DNA from: Bacillota bacterium
GTDB taxonomy: Bacteria; Bacillota; Bacilli; Paenibacillales; NBRC-103111
DNA length: 64,000 bases
NCBI GenBank assembly: GCA_023388055.1
Contig: JAEWGW010000011.1
Span: 186,001-250,000 of the forward strand
Direction: 5' to 3'
Shown: positions 37,373-45,509 of the stretch, in pieces
How the letters are laid out: every line of letters starts with the position of its first letter
How positions within the stretch are numbered: position 1 is the stretch's first letter
Made by a program: the position numbers and the translations under genes
The notes under the pieces: generated by a model
What the model was told of the DNA's origin: nothing
What the model saw: the letters and a program-made list of their open reading frames with translations, nothing else
The model's database searches: none

Positions 37373-38278
37373 ATGTCGTTTATACCCCTTGTCCTGGGGA
37401 GTCCGGGTCCAACAGTTCAACTGGCCGCAACGGTCATAACAGACTACAATCAACCGGACACACTGTTTCGGTTCCTCATTCCCTTGAAGGTTTCCACCTG
37501 TTTACCGGGAACAGGATCACTGCATATGGAATGGGAGCTGTCACGTGATGGTGTGGTCGTGGCGCAGCAGGTGTCCCCCGTTGATATTCACGCTTCTGCG
37601 GGGAAAACCCAGCTGTTGAATGAAATTATCGATTTTATCGATCATATTGAAGCAGGTACACATATTTACAAGGTTAAGGCCAAAATTGTTTCTTTTCGCA
37701 ATATAGCTGCTCACCCTCTTGTCGGAAGCCCTCAAGTCAGTATGGAGGATATTCCCGTAGTGGAGCCCGTGGCATTAGATGGTGCAGCACGGTTAACGGA
37801 TGCAGCAGGACCAACAGGTCCATTCGGACCAACCGGTCCAAAGGGAAGCACCCATCATCCCCTCCGGTCCGCAGAAAAATTAACCTATAATGTTGAGCCT
37901 TCGGTAAAGGTGCCGGCTTATGATGGAACGATAAGATGGACTACTGTGCAAACTCATCCGCCACTTCCGGGTTGGCCGGGTCAAACGGTCTTCCAGGAGG
38001 TTCTGATGGGAATTCAATTCGAAGGCGGGCCTGAAAGAAGGTTTGAAGTGCATTACCGCATTGTGGATCAGTCTACTGACGAAGTTCTCAATTCAGGCAG
38101 TATCAACTGTGGTTGGGGCATTGGGGAAAATCAATATATGATGATGATGAATTGGGTGGACACCGTTACGGAACCGTCCTATGGTGCCTATGCATTCCAG
38201 GTCCGAAGTACAACAACAGCTCCCTTTACCATACAGCACTGGAGCTTCAGGGCGACTGTATTGGAGGAGATGGCCTGA
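37373..38278 (+). CDS. Collagen-like paralogue 4 with an almost lost collagen tract
   Basis: A 301-residue protein. The N-terminal domain (MSFIPLVLGSPGP) and C-terminal domain (ending FRATVLEEMA) match copy 3 (FRATVIEEVN), but the roughly 125-residue Gly-X-Y tract is reduced to a handful of triplets in AGPTGPFGPTGPKGS. The frame is intact and the ribosome site is the same as for copy 3, so it is probably expressed. It resembles a deletion product of a copy-3-like gene, with both end domains kept. Confidence 0.8.
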   Translation: MSFIPLVLGSPGPTVQLAATVITDYNQPDTLFRFLIPLKVSTCLPGTGSLHMEWELSRDGVVVAQQVSPVDIHASAGKTQLLNEIIDFIDHIEAGTHIYKVKAKIVSFRNIAAHPLVGSPQVSMEDIPVVEPVALDGAARLTDAAGPTGPFGPTGPKGSTHHPLRSAEKLTYNVEPSVKVPAYDGTIRWTTVQTHPPLPGWPGQTVFQEVLMGIQFEGGPERRFEVHYRIVDQSTDEVLNSGSINCGWGIGENQYMMMMNWVDTVTEPSYGAYAFQVRSTTTAPFTIQHWSFRATVLEEMA

Positions 38279-38382
38279 AAAACAACTGCTCTAAGACAAC
38301 CGATGGGCACTGGAAGCCGTGTTTTTCTTTCATACTCGCCGCGCGCGGGATTGCGAATCACGCCGCTGTTGCGCAAACGGCA

Positions 38383-38409
38383 AAAAGGCCTCTATCTATT
38401 CAGATAGAG
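38383..38409 (-). terminator. Terminator overlapping the response-regulator stop codon
   Basis: CTCTATCT (38390-38397) and AGATAGAG (38402-38409) form a perfect 8-bp stem with a 4-nt loop; on the - strand it is followed by GCC and five T. The stop codon of the regulator (38396-38398) lies in the stem. Confidence 0.8.
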
Positions 38410-40021
38410 TCTCTGTCTGCTGCATAAACTCTCTGGGGGATATCCCCTCCACCTTCTTGAACACCTTGCTGAAGTAAAAGGCGCTTTCGTAGCCCAGCCG
38501 CTGCGAAATTTCGTTAACACGCCCTTCGCCGCGGAGCATCATCTCTTTGGCAGCGGCGATCTTGGTTTCGGTGATGTAATCAACGAAGTTGATGCCTGCG
38601 GTTTTGGAGAACAGGTGGCTCAAATAATTAGGGCTGAAGCTGAACACATCAGCCACCTGATTCAGTGAAAGACGGCTGTCCAGATTCCGCTTGATGTAGG
38701 ACTGGACATTCTTGACCAGCTGCTCCTTATAGCTCTGTCTCCGGGTGGACAACAGCTCGCAGCTCCCGTCCCGAAACCGGATCAGCCATTCCACAATCCC
38801 CTCCATGGTGTGCTGCTGGTAGATGGCCCGGTAACCCTCCGGCTCATCGGCGAAGATGTGCTCCACCATGTTCTCCCCATCCGAAAGGAGGGAGGTGGCC
38901 ATGTACAGCACATTGCAGGCAGCATCCATGGCCGGCACCACCAGCTCGGGGCGGCTGTCGAAATCCTCGATCATCCTGGTGATAATAGCATATAACGCCC
39001 GGGTATCTATTTCCTCAAAGGCGCGCCTGATGTCCTGCCGGGATTCGGAAAAATCGAAGAGAGCATGCTCCTCATGAGTATGACGGTCGGGGGCATAGAA
39101 CACAAAGGATTGCGTGCGCACTGCCTCCGGCATCGCTCTGCGTGCGGACTCATAGCTGTCTCTTAGCAGGTAGGGGTCTTCCACGGCAAACCCCAGGGCT
39201 CCGATCACCGTCACATTAAAGTAATTGTGCAGGACCGAAGCCATATGAACCAGAAGCTTTCCGATGTTTGCCATTCCGTTCTCGGAGCCTGGCCCCGTGA
39301 CTGGCAGGATCACAGCGAAATTCCGCAGGTCCAGACTGATCACATGACAAGTGCCCGCCCGGGCAAGAGTGTCCTTGGCCATCTGGAGGGTGCTGGTGCA
39401 CAAGGCCACCAGCTTGTCTCCCCGGGGCGGAACACTGGTGGGACCGAGAATCCGGCAGGTCGAAACCACGTAAGAGGGCTGGTCCAGCACGATTTCCAGG
39501 TCCTTTTGCTGCAGCAGGTATTGGTTTTTATTTTCGAACAAATTGTTCAAGAGACGTGTAAAGAACTTCTCCCTGTGCCCTGGAAGGTCGCTGCGGTGGG
39601 CGATATCCGGGGCAGAGGCGTTTTTTTCCAGAGACTTGTAATCCTCCAGAAGAGAGATGGCTCTCCTAATGGAGGTGGTGAGCATCTGCGGTGTCAGCTC
39701 CAGCTTGACCAGATAGTCCACAGCCTGCAGCTCGATTGCGCTTTTGGCATATTCGAATTCCTCGAAGCTGGTCAGGATGATAAACAGTGGCAGGCGGCCC
39801 TGCTTCTTGCGGATGGCATCCGCCACCTCCAATCCTGTTTTTACCGGCATTTTGATATCGGTAATCACAATGTCCGGCTGTAAGGTCCCGATCAACTCCT
39901 CAGCTTGAGCGCCATTGTGGGCGACCCCCACAATTTCGATGTTATATTCCTCCCATTTCAGCATGGATTGCAGGCCTATACATACCAATGCCTCGTCGTC
40001 GGCAATAAGCAGCTTGATCAT
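38396..40021 (-). CDS. AraC-type response regulator (YesN-like)
   Basis: A 541-residue regulator. The receiver domain (about 1-120) has the acidic pair in IADDEALV and the phosphoacceptor Asp55 in IVITDIKMP. A long linker domain (about 170-420) follows, and the last 100 residues are a double AraC helix-turn-helix (LSLNQVADVFSFSPNYLSHLF and the second helix before YFSKVFKKVEGISP). It acts with the kinase upstream. The ATG at 40021 is chosen; a GTG at 40030 overlaps the kinase stop. No importer sits beside this pair, so its targets are elsewhere. Confidence 0.9.
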   Translation of the reverse strand: MIKLLIADDEALVCIGLQSMLKWEEYNIEIVGVAHNGAQAEELIGTLQPDIVITDIKMPVKTGLEVADAIRKKQGRLPLFIILTSFEEFEYAKSAIELQAVDYLVKLELTPQMLTTSIRRAISLLEDYKSLEKNASAPDIAHRSDLPGHREKFFTRLLNNLFENKNQYLLQQKDLEIVLDQPSYVVSTCRILGPTSVPPRGDKLVALCTSTLQMAKDTLARAGTCHVISLDLRNFAVILPVTGPGSENGMANIGKLLVHMASVLHNYFNVTVIGALGFAVEDPYLLRDSYESARRAMPEAVRTQSFVFYAPDRHTHEEHALFDFSESRQDIRRAFEEIDTRALYAIITRMIEDFDSRPELVVPAMDAACNVLYMATSLLSDGENMVEHIFADEPEGYRAIYQQHTMEGIVEWLIRFRDGSCELLSTRRQSYKEQLVKNVQSYIKRNLDSRLSLNQVADVFSFSPNYLSHLFSKTAGINFVDYITETKIAAAKEMMLRGEGRVNEISQRLGYESAFYFSKVFKKVEGISPREFMQQTETLSE

Positions 40022-40026
40022 GGCGG

Positions 40027-41799
40027 TCACATCCTTGTTCCGGAAGTATAATAAGGGAGCAATATAATTATGCGCGTGTACCGGCCTACTTCGCTTTCAA
40101 TGGTGATGCCGTACCGTTCGCCGTAGGCCAGACGGAGCCGTTCGTTGACACTGCGGAGCCCCATATGCTCCATCATCCCTTTGGCGTCAAAGGCCTCGTC
40201 CGCCAGTGCGGCAGCAATCTGGTCCATCTCCATACCTACACCGTTATCCTCTATGGCAATGCGGATATCGAAGACTCCCTGCCGGGCAACAGTGATTTGG
40301 ACATGCCCCGAGCTTTTTGGTTCGATCCCGTGGAATATGGCGTTTTCCACCAGCGGCTGCAGGGTTAGCCTGGGGATCAGGGCGGATAACAAATCCTCAC
40401 TTTCCACCTGACGCTCCATGGTGATGCTGCTGCCGTAGCGGTATTTCTGAATCAGGAAATAATCGTCCAGAAGAGCCAGCTCGTCCTGCAGAGGAACCGG
40501 CTTGCCCATATCCTTGGCGATGCTGCGCAGCAGCCGGGAAAGGGAGGTGGTCATTTCGGCAATGCCAGTAGCATTCTGGATAGTCGCCATCCACCGGATG
40601 GAGTTCAGCGTATTATAGAGAAAATGGGGATTAATCTGACTCTGAAGCACTCGGTATTCCAGCTCCTGTTTCTGTTTTTCCTGAGCCATGCGGTTCTCCA
40701 TTAACGCCACAATATCCTGGGATAACCGGTTGATGCCTCTGCCCACATCCCCCAGCTCGCTGTTCCACTCGATATTTTTATCAATATAAAATTGGCCCTG
40801 AGCGATTTTGTCCATCCGTTTCTTGAGTTTTTCTACAGGCAGGCTGATGGTCCGGGTCAAATACAAGGTAATGATGCCGCTTGCACCGATCACCAGCAGG
40901 CATACCCCCGCCATCAGGAACAGCCAGATATTGGCCTGGGGCGCAAACTGGTTGCCCTCCAGAGTTTGGGTCAGCACCACCCCGGAACGGACGGGATAGG
41001 AGACAGCCAGCTGTCTGCCCGAATCTCCGGCAATATAAGACAACGCGGCTCCCAGATCATCGAAGTTATCGTTGGTATAGGGCTCCTCCTCATAGCGGAT
41101 GTGCTCTGTGGAGACCTTGTCCCTGGTAATCTGATAATGCATGCCACCCAGTGTCAGCACAAGCCGGGAATCCTTGGGAATGCTGTAGCCCTTCAGCTTG
41201 TCTGTAATAACTGTTGCATTGGCAAACAAGTAGACGGTTCCGATGTTGGAGGCTCCGTTGCCGTAGATGGGCATGGCAAAAGGGAGGATGGTAGCCGTGG
41301 AGAAGGGATCCTGCATCACGGAATTCCACTGTTCGGCGCCGAGCTCTCCGGGCTTCGGGAGTTTGTCCAGATTATGTACATTCAGGGGGATGGAGCTGCC
41401 AGCGCTGTCCACCTGCACAAAAAGCGCGTTGTTGTTGGTTGCAATCAGCCGCCGGGCGTAAGTATTAGAGGGGTTGCTGCGGAACTCATCCTGCATGGCG
41501 TTGAATACGTCGATTGCCATCCAGGGGCTGGGCTCCTCCGCTCTGAAATAATCGGCCAGCCTGGTGTTCGTCGGGGAATTGGTGCTGCACTTCAAGGCCA
41601 AGGCGGTCAGATTAATCAGATCCTGATCGATGATTTTGGCAATCAGCTGCAGATTGAACTTGGTGGCCTGAATGGTGGTTTTGCGCTGGAAAAAGGAGAT
41701 CAGCTGGTAGCTGAACACAGACAGCACCGTGGCGCACAATAGGGCAAACACCGTCATAATCAGAATGATGCGGCCTTTTATCGTAGACTTTTTCTTCAT
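40027..41799 (-). CDS. Sensor histidine kinase (YesM-like)
   Basis: A 590-residue membrane kinase. Transmembrane segments lie near 10-35 and 290-315 with an extracellular sensor between them. A HAMP domain (about 315-370) leads to the His_kinase segment LQSQINPHFLYNTLNSIRWM (His392) and a HATPase_c domain (VENAIFHGIEPK, IAIEDNGVGM). It phosphorylates the AraC-type regulator, with which it is co-transcribed and almost overlapping. The start at 41799 is set by AAGGGTGG 6 nt upstream. Confidence 0.9.
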   Translation of the reverse strand: MKKKSTIKGRIILIMTVFALLCATVLSVFSYQLISFFQRKTTIQATKFNLQLIAKIIDQDLINLTALALKCSTNSPTNTRLADYFRAEEPSPWMAIDVFNAMQDEFRSNPSNTYARRLIATNNNALFVQVDSAGSSIPLNVHNLDKLPKPGELGAEQWNSVMQDPFSTATILPFAMPIYGNGASNIGTVYLFANATVITDKLKGYSIPKDSRLVLTLGGMHYQITRDKVSTEHIRYEEEPYTNDNFDDLGAALSYIAGDSGRQLAVSYPVRSGVVLTQTLEGNQFAPQANIWLFLMAGVCLLVIGASGIITLYLTRTISLPVEKLKKRMDKIAQGQFYIDKNIEWNSELGDVGRGINRLSQDIVALMENRMAQEKQKQELEYRVLQSQINPHFLYNTLNSIRWMATIQNATGIAEMTTSLSRLLRSIAKDMGKPVPLQDELALLDDYFLIQKYRYGSSITMERQVESEDLLSALIPRLTLQPLVENAIFHGIEPKSSGHVQITVARQGVFDIRIAIEDNGVGMEMDQIAAALADEAFDAKGMMEHMGLRSVNERLRLAYGERYGITIESEVGRYTRIIILLPYYTSGTRM

Positions 41800-41834
41800 G
41801 TGGACCACCCTTCGGAAGCGGCACTGCTTTTGGT

Positions 41835-41905
41835 GAAGCGTTTACATGTTATTATAGCATTGATCAGAAGTCGAAAAAAATAAAATTTGAAACACTTTCA
41901 TTATA
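41835..41905 (-). promoter_or_regulatory. Two TATAAT boxes each followed by a cre-like dyad (promoter of kinase/regulator)
   Basis: On the - strand, TATAAT at 41905-41900 runs straight into TGAAAGTGTTTCA (41900-41888), a perfect TGAAA/TTTCA dyad. A second TATAAT at 41856-41851 is followed by TGTAAACGCTTCA (41847-41835), one base shorter than the cre consensus. The first repeats the layout at 485-503. CcpA control of the two-component system is inference. Confidence 0.4.
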
Positions 41906-41934
41906 GTGGAGTCTTATGGTCAGGAGGTGAGAGG

Positions 41935-42411
41935 GTGACGGACTTCGGCAAAATATATTCTGACTATTTTTCCAGTGTGTATAAATATGTATTAGCCCTT
42001 AGCCGGGATGAAGCCGTTGCGCAAGAAGTGACGCAGGAGACCTTTTTCAAAGCATTGCGGAGCATCGACCAATTCAATGGAACCTGCAAGCTTTACGTAT
42101 GGCTCTGTCAGATTGCGAAAAATACTTACTTTACTCTTTATCAAAAACAGAAGCGCACTGGCCCCGGGATCGATAAGGATCTATTCGATGTAACCTTTGA
42201 TCTGGAATCCGCCTATCTGGATAAAGAGACCACACAACGATTACATATTCTGCTCCATCACTTGAAGGAGCCCTACAGAGAGGTTTTCACTTTACGCGTG
42301 TTTGCAGAGTTGCCATTCATGCAAATTGGTGAGTTATTCGGCAAAACCGACAGCTGGGCAAGATTGATTTTTTACAGAGCCAAAAAACAATTGCAGGAGG
42401 ATATGAAATGA
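41935..42411 (+). CDS. ECF RNA polymerase sigma factor
   Basis: A 158-residue sigma factor. Region 2 is visible as YSDYFSSVYKYVLALSRDEAVAQEVTQETFFKA with YVWLCQIAKNTYF, and region 4 as LKEPYREVFTLRVFAELPFMQIGELFGKTDSWARLIFYRAKKQ is cut here into its parts: EPYREVFTLRVF, then IGELFGKTDSWAR. The start is a GTG at 41935, 7 nt after AGGAGG. It overlaps the anti-sigma gene by 4 bp. Because that gene is truncated (see next), this sigma factor may have lost its control. Confidence 0.85.
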   Translation: MTDFGKIYSDYFSSVYKYVLALSRDEAVAQEVTQETFFKALRSIDQFNGTCKLYVWLCQIAKNTYFTLYQKQKRTGPGIDKDLFDVTFDLESAYLDKETTQRLHILLHHLKEPYREVFTLRVFAELPFMQIGELFGKTDSWARLIFYRAKKQLQEDMK

Positions 42412-42737
42412 AAATATCTTGCGAAGTCATAAAAGATCTGCTGCCTTTGTATCATGACGGTGTTTGCAGCGATGAAAGCAAGGCCATGGTGGAGGAGCAT
42501 CTGGCTTCTTGTGACGCTTGCCAAAGCGAGCTTCAAGCCATGGACGATGCACTGAACATTAACCCGGCAGCACATCATTTGAAGGAAGCCGAAACCCTGC
42601 AAAAATTATCGAGGAGATGGAAAAAAGGCATGTTCAAATCCTTGTTAAAAGGCGTTTTTTTCACCATATCGACGGTTGTGTTGATGCTGCTATTCCTTTA
42701 TCTCTTTATGGATTTCAAGGTGGTCTCTAAACCTTAA
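42408..42737 (+). CDS. Zinc-finger anti-sigma factor, truncated after its membrane segment
   Basis: A 109-residue protein. The N-terminus carries the zf-HC2 motif, His31-x3-Cys35-x2-Cys38 in HLASCDAC, and a membrane segment lies at about 80-100. Anti-sigma factors of this type usually continue with an extracytoplasmic domain of 100 or more residues; here the frame ends ten residues after the membrane, exactly where ABC-transporter sequence begins. So it is probably a deletion product: able to bind sigma but not to sense. ATGA overlap with the sigma gene. Confidence 0.75.
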   Translation: MKISCEVIKDLLPLYHDGVCSDESKAMVEEHLASCDACQSELQAMDDALNINPAAHHLKEAETLQKLSRRWKKGMFKSLLKGVFFTISTVVLMLLFLYLFMDFKVVSKP

Positions 42738-43226
42738 CGGATTGATCGGCAAAAACGGTTCAGGGAAAACAACGCTGCTCCGCATTTTAACCGGGCTTAT
42801 TCCTGCGTATAGCGGAACCGTGATGGTTGAAAACCTTAAAAGGAATGACCCAATGAATGAAACTGGCAATGGCGTTGCTTGCAAAGCCGGATATCCTTAT
42901 TTTGGACGAACCGGTAAATGGACTTGATCCGGAGTGATCTGACGATTTTGATATCAAGCCATATTCTATCCACAATCATTTGCCTTGGGTATGTACTTAT
43001 GAGTGAGATGTTTGTATCTGTACTGAAAAATATCGCTGGTTTTTCCGACATGGCAGCAGGGGTTATTGGGTGGTGCATCCGGCATTCGATTTATGGTATG
43101 TCATCGCTTGTCATTGAAACGTCAGGTTCAACGGATTTCATGGTGCATATTTTGATAAATGCGTTCGGAATTATCTCTCTATCCACTATGATTGGATTAT
43201 TTATTTTTAACAAGATTGAATTTTAA
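42727..43226 (+). pseudogene. Remnant of an ABC exporter: ATPase and permease fragments joined by deletions
   Basis: Three pieces in three frames. At 42727-42850 a BcrA-like ATPase N-terminus with Walker A (GKNGSGKTT). At 42857-42936 the Walker B region (LLAKPDILILDEPVNGLDPE) in another frame, with Q-loop and signature missing. At 42930-43226 ILISSHILS, the ATPase H-loop region, running straight into hydrophobic segments ending FIFNKIEF, which look like the end of an ABC-2 permease. Each junction is a clean loss of coding sequence. No product is expected to work. Confidence 0.8.
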
Positions 43227-43315
43227 TCCTGACTAGGCAACCGATTTCCTGTAGAATAAAGGGAGTGTATGATCTACCTTGTTCTCGATCAGAATAAAAC
43301 CGTGGAGGTGCAGTC

Positions 43316-43600
43316 ATGAACATGCAAATTACGGAAACAGCAGTCTCCTGCCTGAAGAAGGAATGGGATTTTGCGGAGGGGGATTATATCCGGGTATACG
43401 TAAGGTATGCCGGAGGCGGGAGCGAGCCCTATGTATGGGGAATCCTGCGGGAGAGGCCTGAGCCCAACGTTCCGGTTATTCAGATGTCCGCCGGCGGTTT
43501 TTCCATTTATATAAAGGAAAGTGATGTCTGGTTCCTGGAGGACCGGAGCCTGCGGATCGATGCCGAAGGATTGGACCTGCTGTTTGTGGTGGAGGACTAA
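43316..43600 (+). CDS. HesB/YneR-like small protein
   Basis: A 94-residue protein of the HesB-like fold (Fe-S_biosyn-related). It begins MQITETAVSCLKKEW and has YVRYAGGGSEPY and FSIYIKESDVWFLED. It lacks the three conserved Cys of true A-type iron-sulfur carriers, as YneR-type proteins do. The function of this group is not established. Ribosome site GGAGGTG. It is a single gene closed by a terminator. Confidence 0.8.
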   Translation: MNMQITETAVSCLKKEWDFAEGDYIRVYVRYAGGGSEPYVWGILRERPEPNVPVIQMSAGGFSIYIKESDVWFLEDRSLRIDAEGLDLLFVVED

Positions 43601-43630
43601 GGCGGATTGCCTGCAGGGAATCAATAATGA

Positions 43631-43672
43631 AAAGCCTGACGGACATGAAAGATGATCCGGCAGGCTTTTTTG
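43631..43672 (+). terminator. Rho-independent terminator after the HesB-like gene
   Basis: AAGCCTG (43632-43638) and CAGGCTT (43661-43667) pair, with further pairing inside, followed by a T-run. It lies between convergent genes and has a short T-run on the other strand, so it may serve both. Confidence 0.8.
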
Positions 43673-43678
43673 CGGTTA

Positions 43679-44635
43679 TTAAAATTCCTTACCTTTTATG
43701 GGCACATACCGTTGGAGCTGCTCATAACCAAGGCCTTTTTTGATTTCATCATCATTGTAGGTCATGTTCCCCATGATGTCGCGGTCTCTATCGAGAATGA
43801 AGTTTGTTCTTTCCAACCATTTTATGATTTTTTGTTCCACCTTCATCAGGCTGTCGTCATCCCCGTCAATACACACGGCGGAGGCGTATAAGCCGCCTTC
43901 GAAATCGATCACCTCATAAGGCAGGGAATCCATTTCCTTCACACGCTCATGGACGCTGTATAACCATCGGAATTTCCCGTCATTTCTTCTGCACAGAAAG
44001 TCGGCGGAATCAAAGATGACTTTCTTTTCCAAGCTGCTGTGTCTGCCCATCCAGAACATAAGACTGTCTTCCTTAAACAATCCGCCAAAGCCCTGATACG
44101 GCGATGCCAACGCCACGAAATTCGGGATCCTTACAATCATGACATCCGGAACCTTCTTGTCAAGCTGCTCGCTGATTTCCAGCAGACGGTTCACATTGGA
44201 GGGATTTCCGTTGTAATCAACCGTTGCAAGCTGACCTTCAATCTCTTGCGCTTTTGCGTAAAGCAGCTTTACATCTGTATCCCTGGCAAAATCCGCTTTT
44301 TTGATTTGCTCGATAAAGTCCAATACAATCAGCTTTAACTCATGAAGCAGGGAGACCTCTTCATCAATACCGGTGACTTTATTCCGGAGAACCTCCAATA
44401 CCACCGCAGAATCCGGCGCTTCAAAAATGCGCTGGATATCTTTAATGCTGATGTTCAATTTACGCAAAATCAGGATTTGCTCCAGCCTTTTGACTGCTGC
44501 TTCATCGTACATTCTGTAGGCATATTCTTCACCCCGGGTGCTGGCTATCAGCCCCATGTCCTCGTAGTATTTTAAGGCGCGTGCAGAAATCTCATATTTC
44601 AATGACATCTCCCGGATTTTAATAAGCTCACTCAT
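43679..44635 (-). CDS. MerR-family regulator with C-terminal ligand domain
   Basis: A 318-residue regulator. The MerR winged helix is at about 3-72 (IREMSLKYEISARALKYYED, then YAYRMYDEAAVKRLEQI), a coiled coil follows (about 75-120), and the C-terminal 160 residues (VPDVMIVRIPNFVALASPYQ ... LPYEVIDFEGGLYASA) resemble the GyrI/BmrR ligand domain that binds drugs or metabolites. The start at 44635 follows GGAGG. It appears to control its own promoter, which has the stretched spacer typical of MerR targets. Confidence 0.85.
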   Translation of the reverse strand: MSELIKIREMSLKYEISARALKYYEDMGLIASTRGEEYAYRMYDEAAVKRLEQILILRKLNISIKDIQRIFEAPDSAVVLEVLRNKVTGIDEEVSLLHELKLIVLDFIEQIKKADFARDTDVKLLYAKAQEIEGQLATVDYNGNPSNVNRLLEISEQLDKKVPDVMIVRIPNFVALASPYQGFGGLFKEDSLMFWMGRHSSLEKKVIFDSADFLCRRNDGKFRWLYSVHERVKEMDSLPYEVIDFEGGLYASAVCIDGDDDSLMKVEQKIIKWLERTNFILDRDRDIMGNMTYNDDEIKKGLGYEQLQRYVPIKGKEF

Positions 44636-44666
44636 CGGTTTGCCTCCATATTGTTCGGATAGGACC

Positions 44667-44697
44667 ATTGTAAAGTACGACGCAACGGTCGAGTCAA
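44667..44697 (-). promoter_or_regulatory. MerR-type promoter with 19-bp spacer
   Basis: On the - strand TTGACT (44697-44692) and TACAAT (44672-44667) are 19 bp apart, two more than optimal. The spacer holds the dyad CGAC-CGTTGC-GTCG. MerR proteins activate such promoters by twisting the DNA. It lies 31 bp upstream of the MerR gene itself. Confidence 0.75.
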
Positions 44698-44728
44698 TAG
44701 ATAGGGCTAAACCGGATACATTTTTTCA

Positions 44729-44770
44729 TAAAAAAACCAGGAGCCCCCGGTGGAATGCCGGCAGCTCCTG
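44729..44770 (-). terminator. Rho-independent terminator after the PNPOx-like gene
   Basis: CAGGAGC (- strand 44770-44764) and GCTCCTG (44744-44738) enclose a second GC stem (GCCGG/CCGG) and are followed by GG and seven T on the - strand. Confidence 0.8.
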
Positions 44771-44803
44771 TTTGTTTTGCAATCGGAATGTCCGCTTCAT
44801 GGT

Positions 44804-45289
44804 TTACAGCTTAACGGTATCGTTCATCTTGGTATCGGTTTCCTTGCCGGTCAGCTTCTCAAACAGGAATTTGGCTTGTTTGAACAGGCTGCCGGATTCC
44901 CAATATTCGGCGCTTTCGGCGTTTACCTTAATGAGTACGATATTGGGATCCTCCCAGGTGGTTTCCAGCATCTTTTCATAAGCCGCGTTCCAGAATTCCT
45001 TGACCTTCTCCCGGCTTTGTACAATTTCCGCCGTCCCGCTGATGGAGACGTAGGATCTATCCGCATAGGCCACGTTCACCTGGGCATTGTGGAGCAGCTC
45101 ATAATATTTGCTCGTATCCTTCTTGGTCAAAAACCAGATATCCCCGTCGAACTCCACATCCTGGGTTTTCATCGGCCGGGATACGAGACCCTCGTCGGTT
45201 ACGGTGGTCAGCATCGCCGTGTCAATTCCCTTGATCAGCTTACGGATGGTTTCCAATCCTTCCCGGTGGGCTTCGTTATGGTGCAGCAT
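44804..45289 (-). CDS. Pyridoxamine-phosphate-oxidase-like flavin protein (general stress protein 26 type)
   Basis: A 161-residue split-barrel flavin-binding protein. It has the signature MLTTVTDEGLVSRPMKTQDVEFDGDIWFLT and WEDPNIVLIKVNAESAEYWE seen in YdaG/GSP26 proteins, which bind FMN or F420-like cofactors and are stress induced. Ribosome site GAGGTGAT. It is a single gene with its own terminator. Confidence 0.85.
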   Translation of the reverse strand: MLHHNEAHREGLETIRKLIKGIDTAMLTTVTDEGLVSRPMKTQDVEFDGDIWFLTKKDTSKYYELLHNAQVNVAYADRSYVSISGTAEIVQSREKVKEFWNAAYEKMLETTWEDPNIVLIKVNAESAEYWESGSLFKQAKFLFEKLTGKETDTKMNDTVKL

Positions 45290-45304
45290 GGGATCACCTC
45301 ATTT

Positions 45305-45332
45305 TGGAATTTGTGTTCTGGAATTTGGTTCT
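45305..45332. repeat. 14-bp tandem repeat, two copies
   Basis: TGGAATTTGTGTTC (45305-45318) is followed at once by TGGAATTTGGTTCT (45319-45332). It lies 16 bp upstream of the PNPOx-like start codon, inside its leader. Use unknown. Confidence 0.6.
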
Positions 45333-45509
45333 AGTGTTCTCTATATTCTTAACATCATTCACCGGAATTGAATCTTGTTGGGGGATTAACGAGAATTGTG
45401 AATATGTCTTTTGGGCCGAAGATACGGTAAGATGAATGGGACCGGGATGCAAATCCGCATAACATGGTCCATACAGCATGGATGACTATCTACAGGAGCG
45501 AATGCCCGC

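Noticed and set aside
42742..42927. Walker A fragment as a real small ATPase gene
   Set aside because: It lacks the Q-loop, signature and Walker B in frame and ends in unrelated codons; it is part of the transporter remnant.
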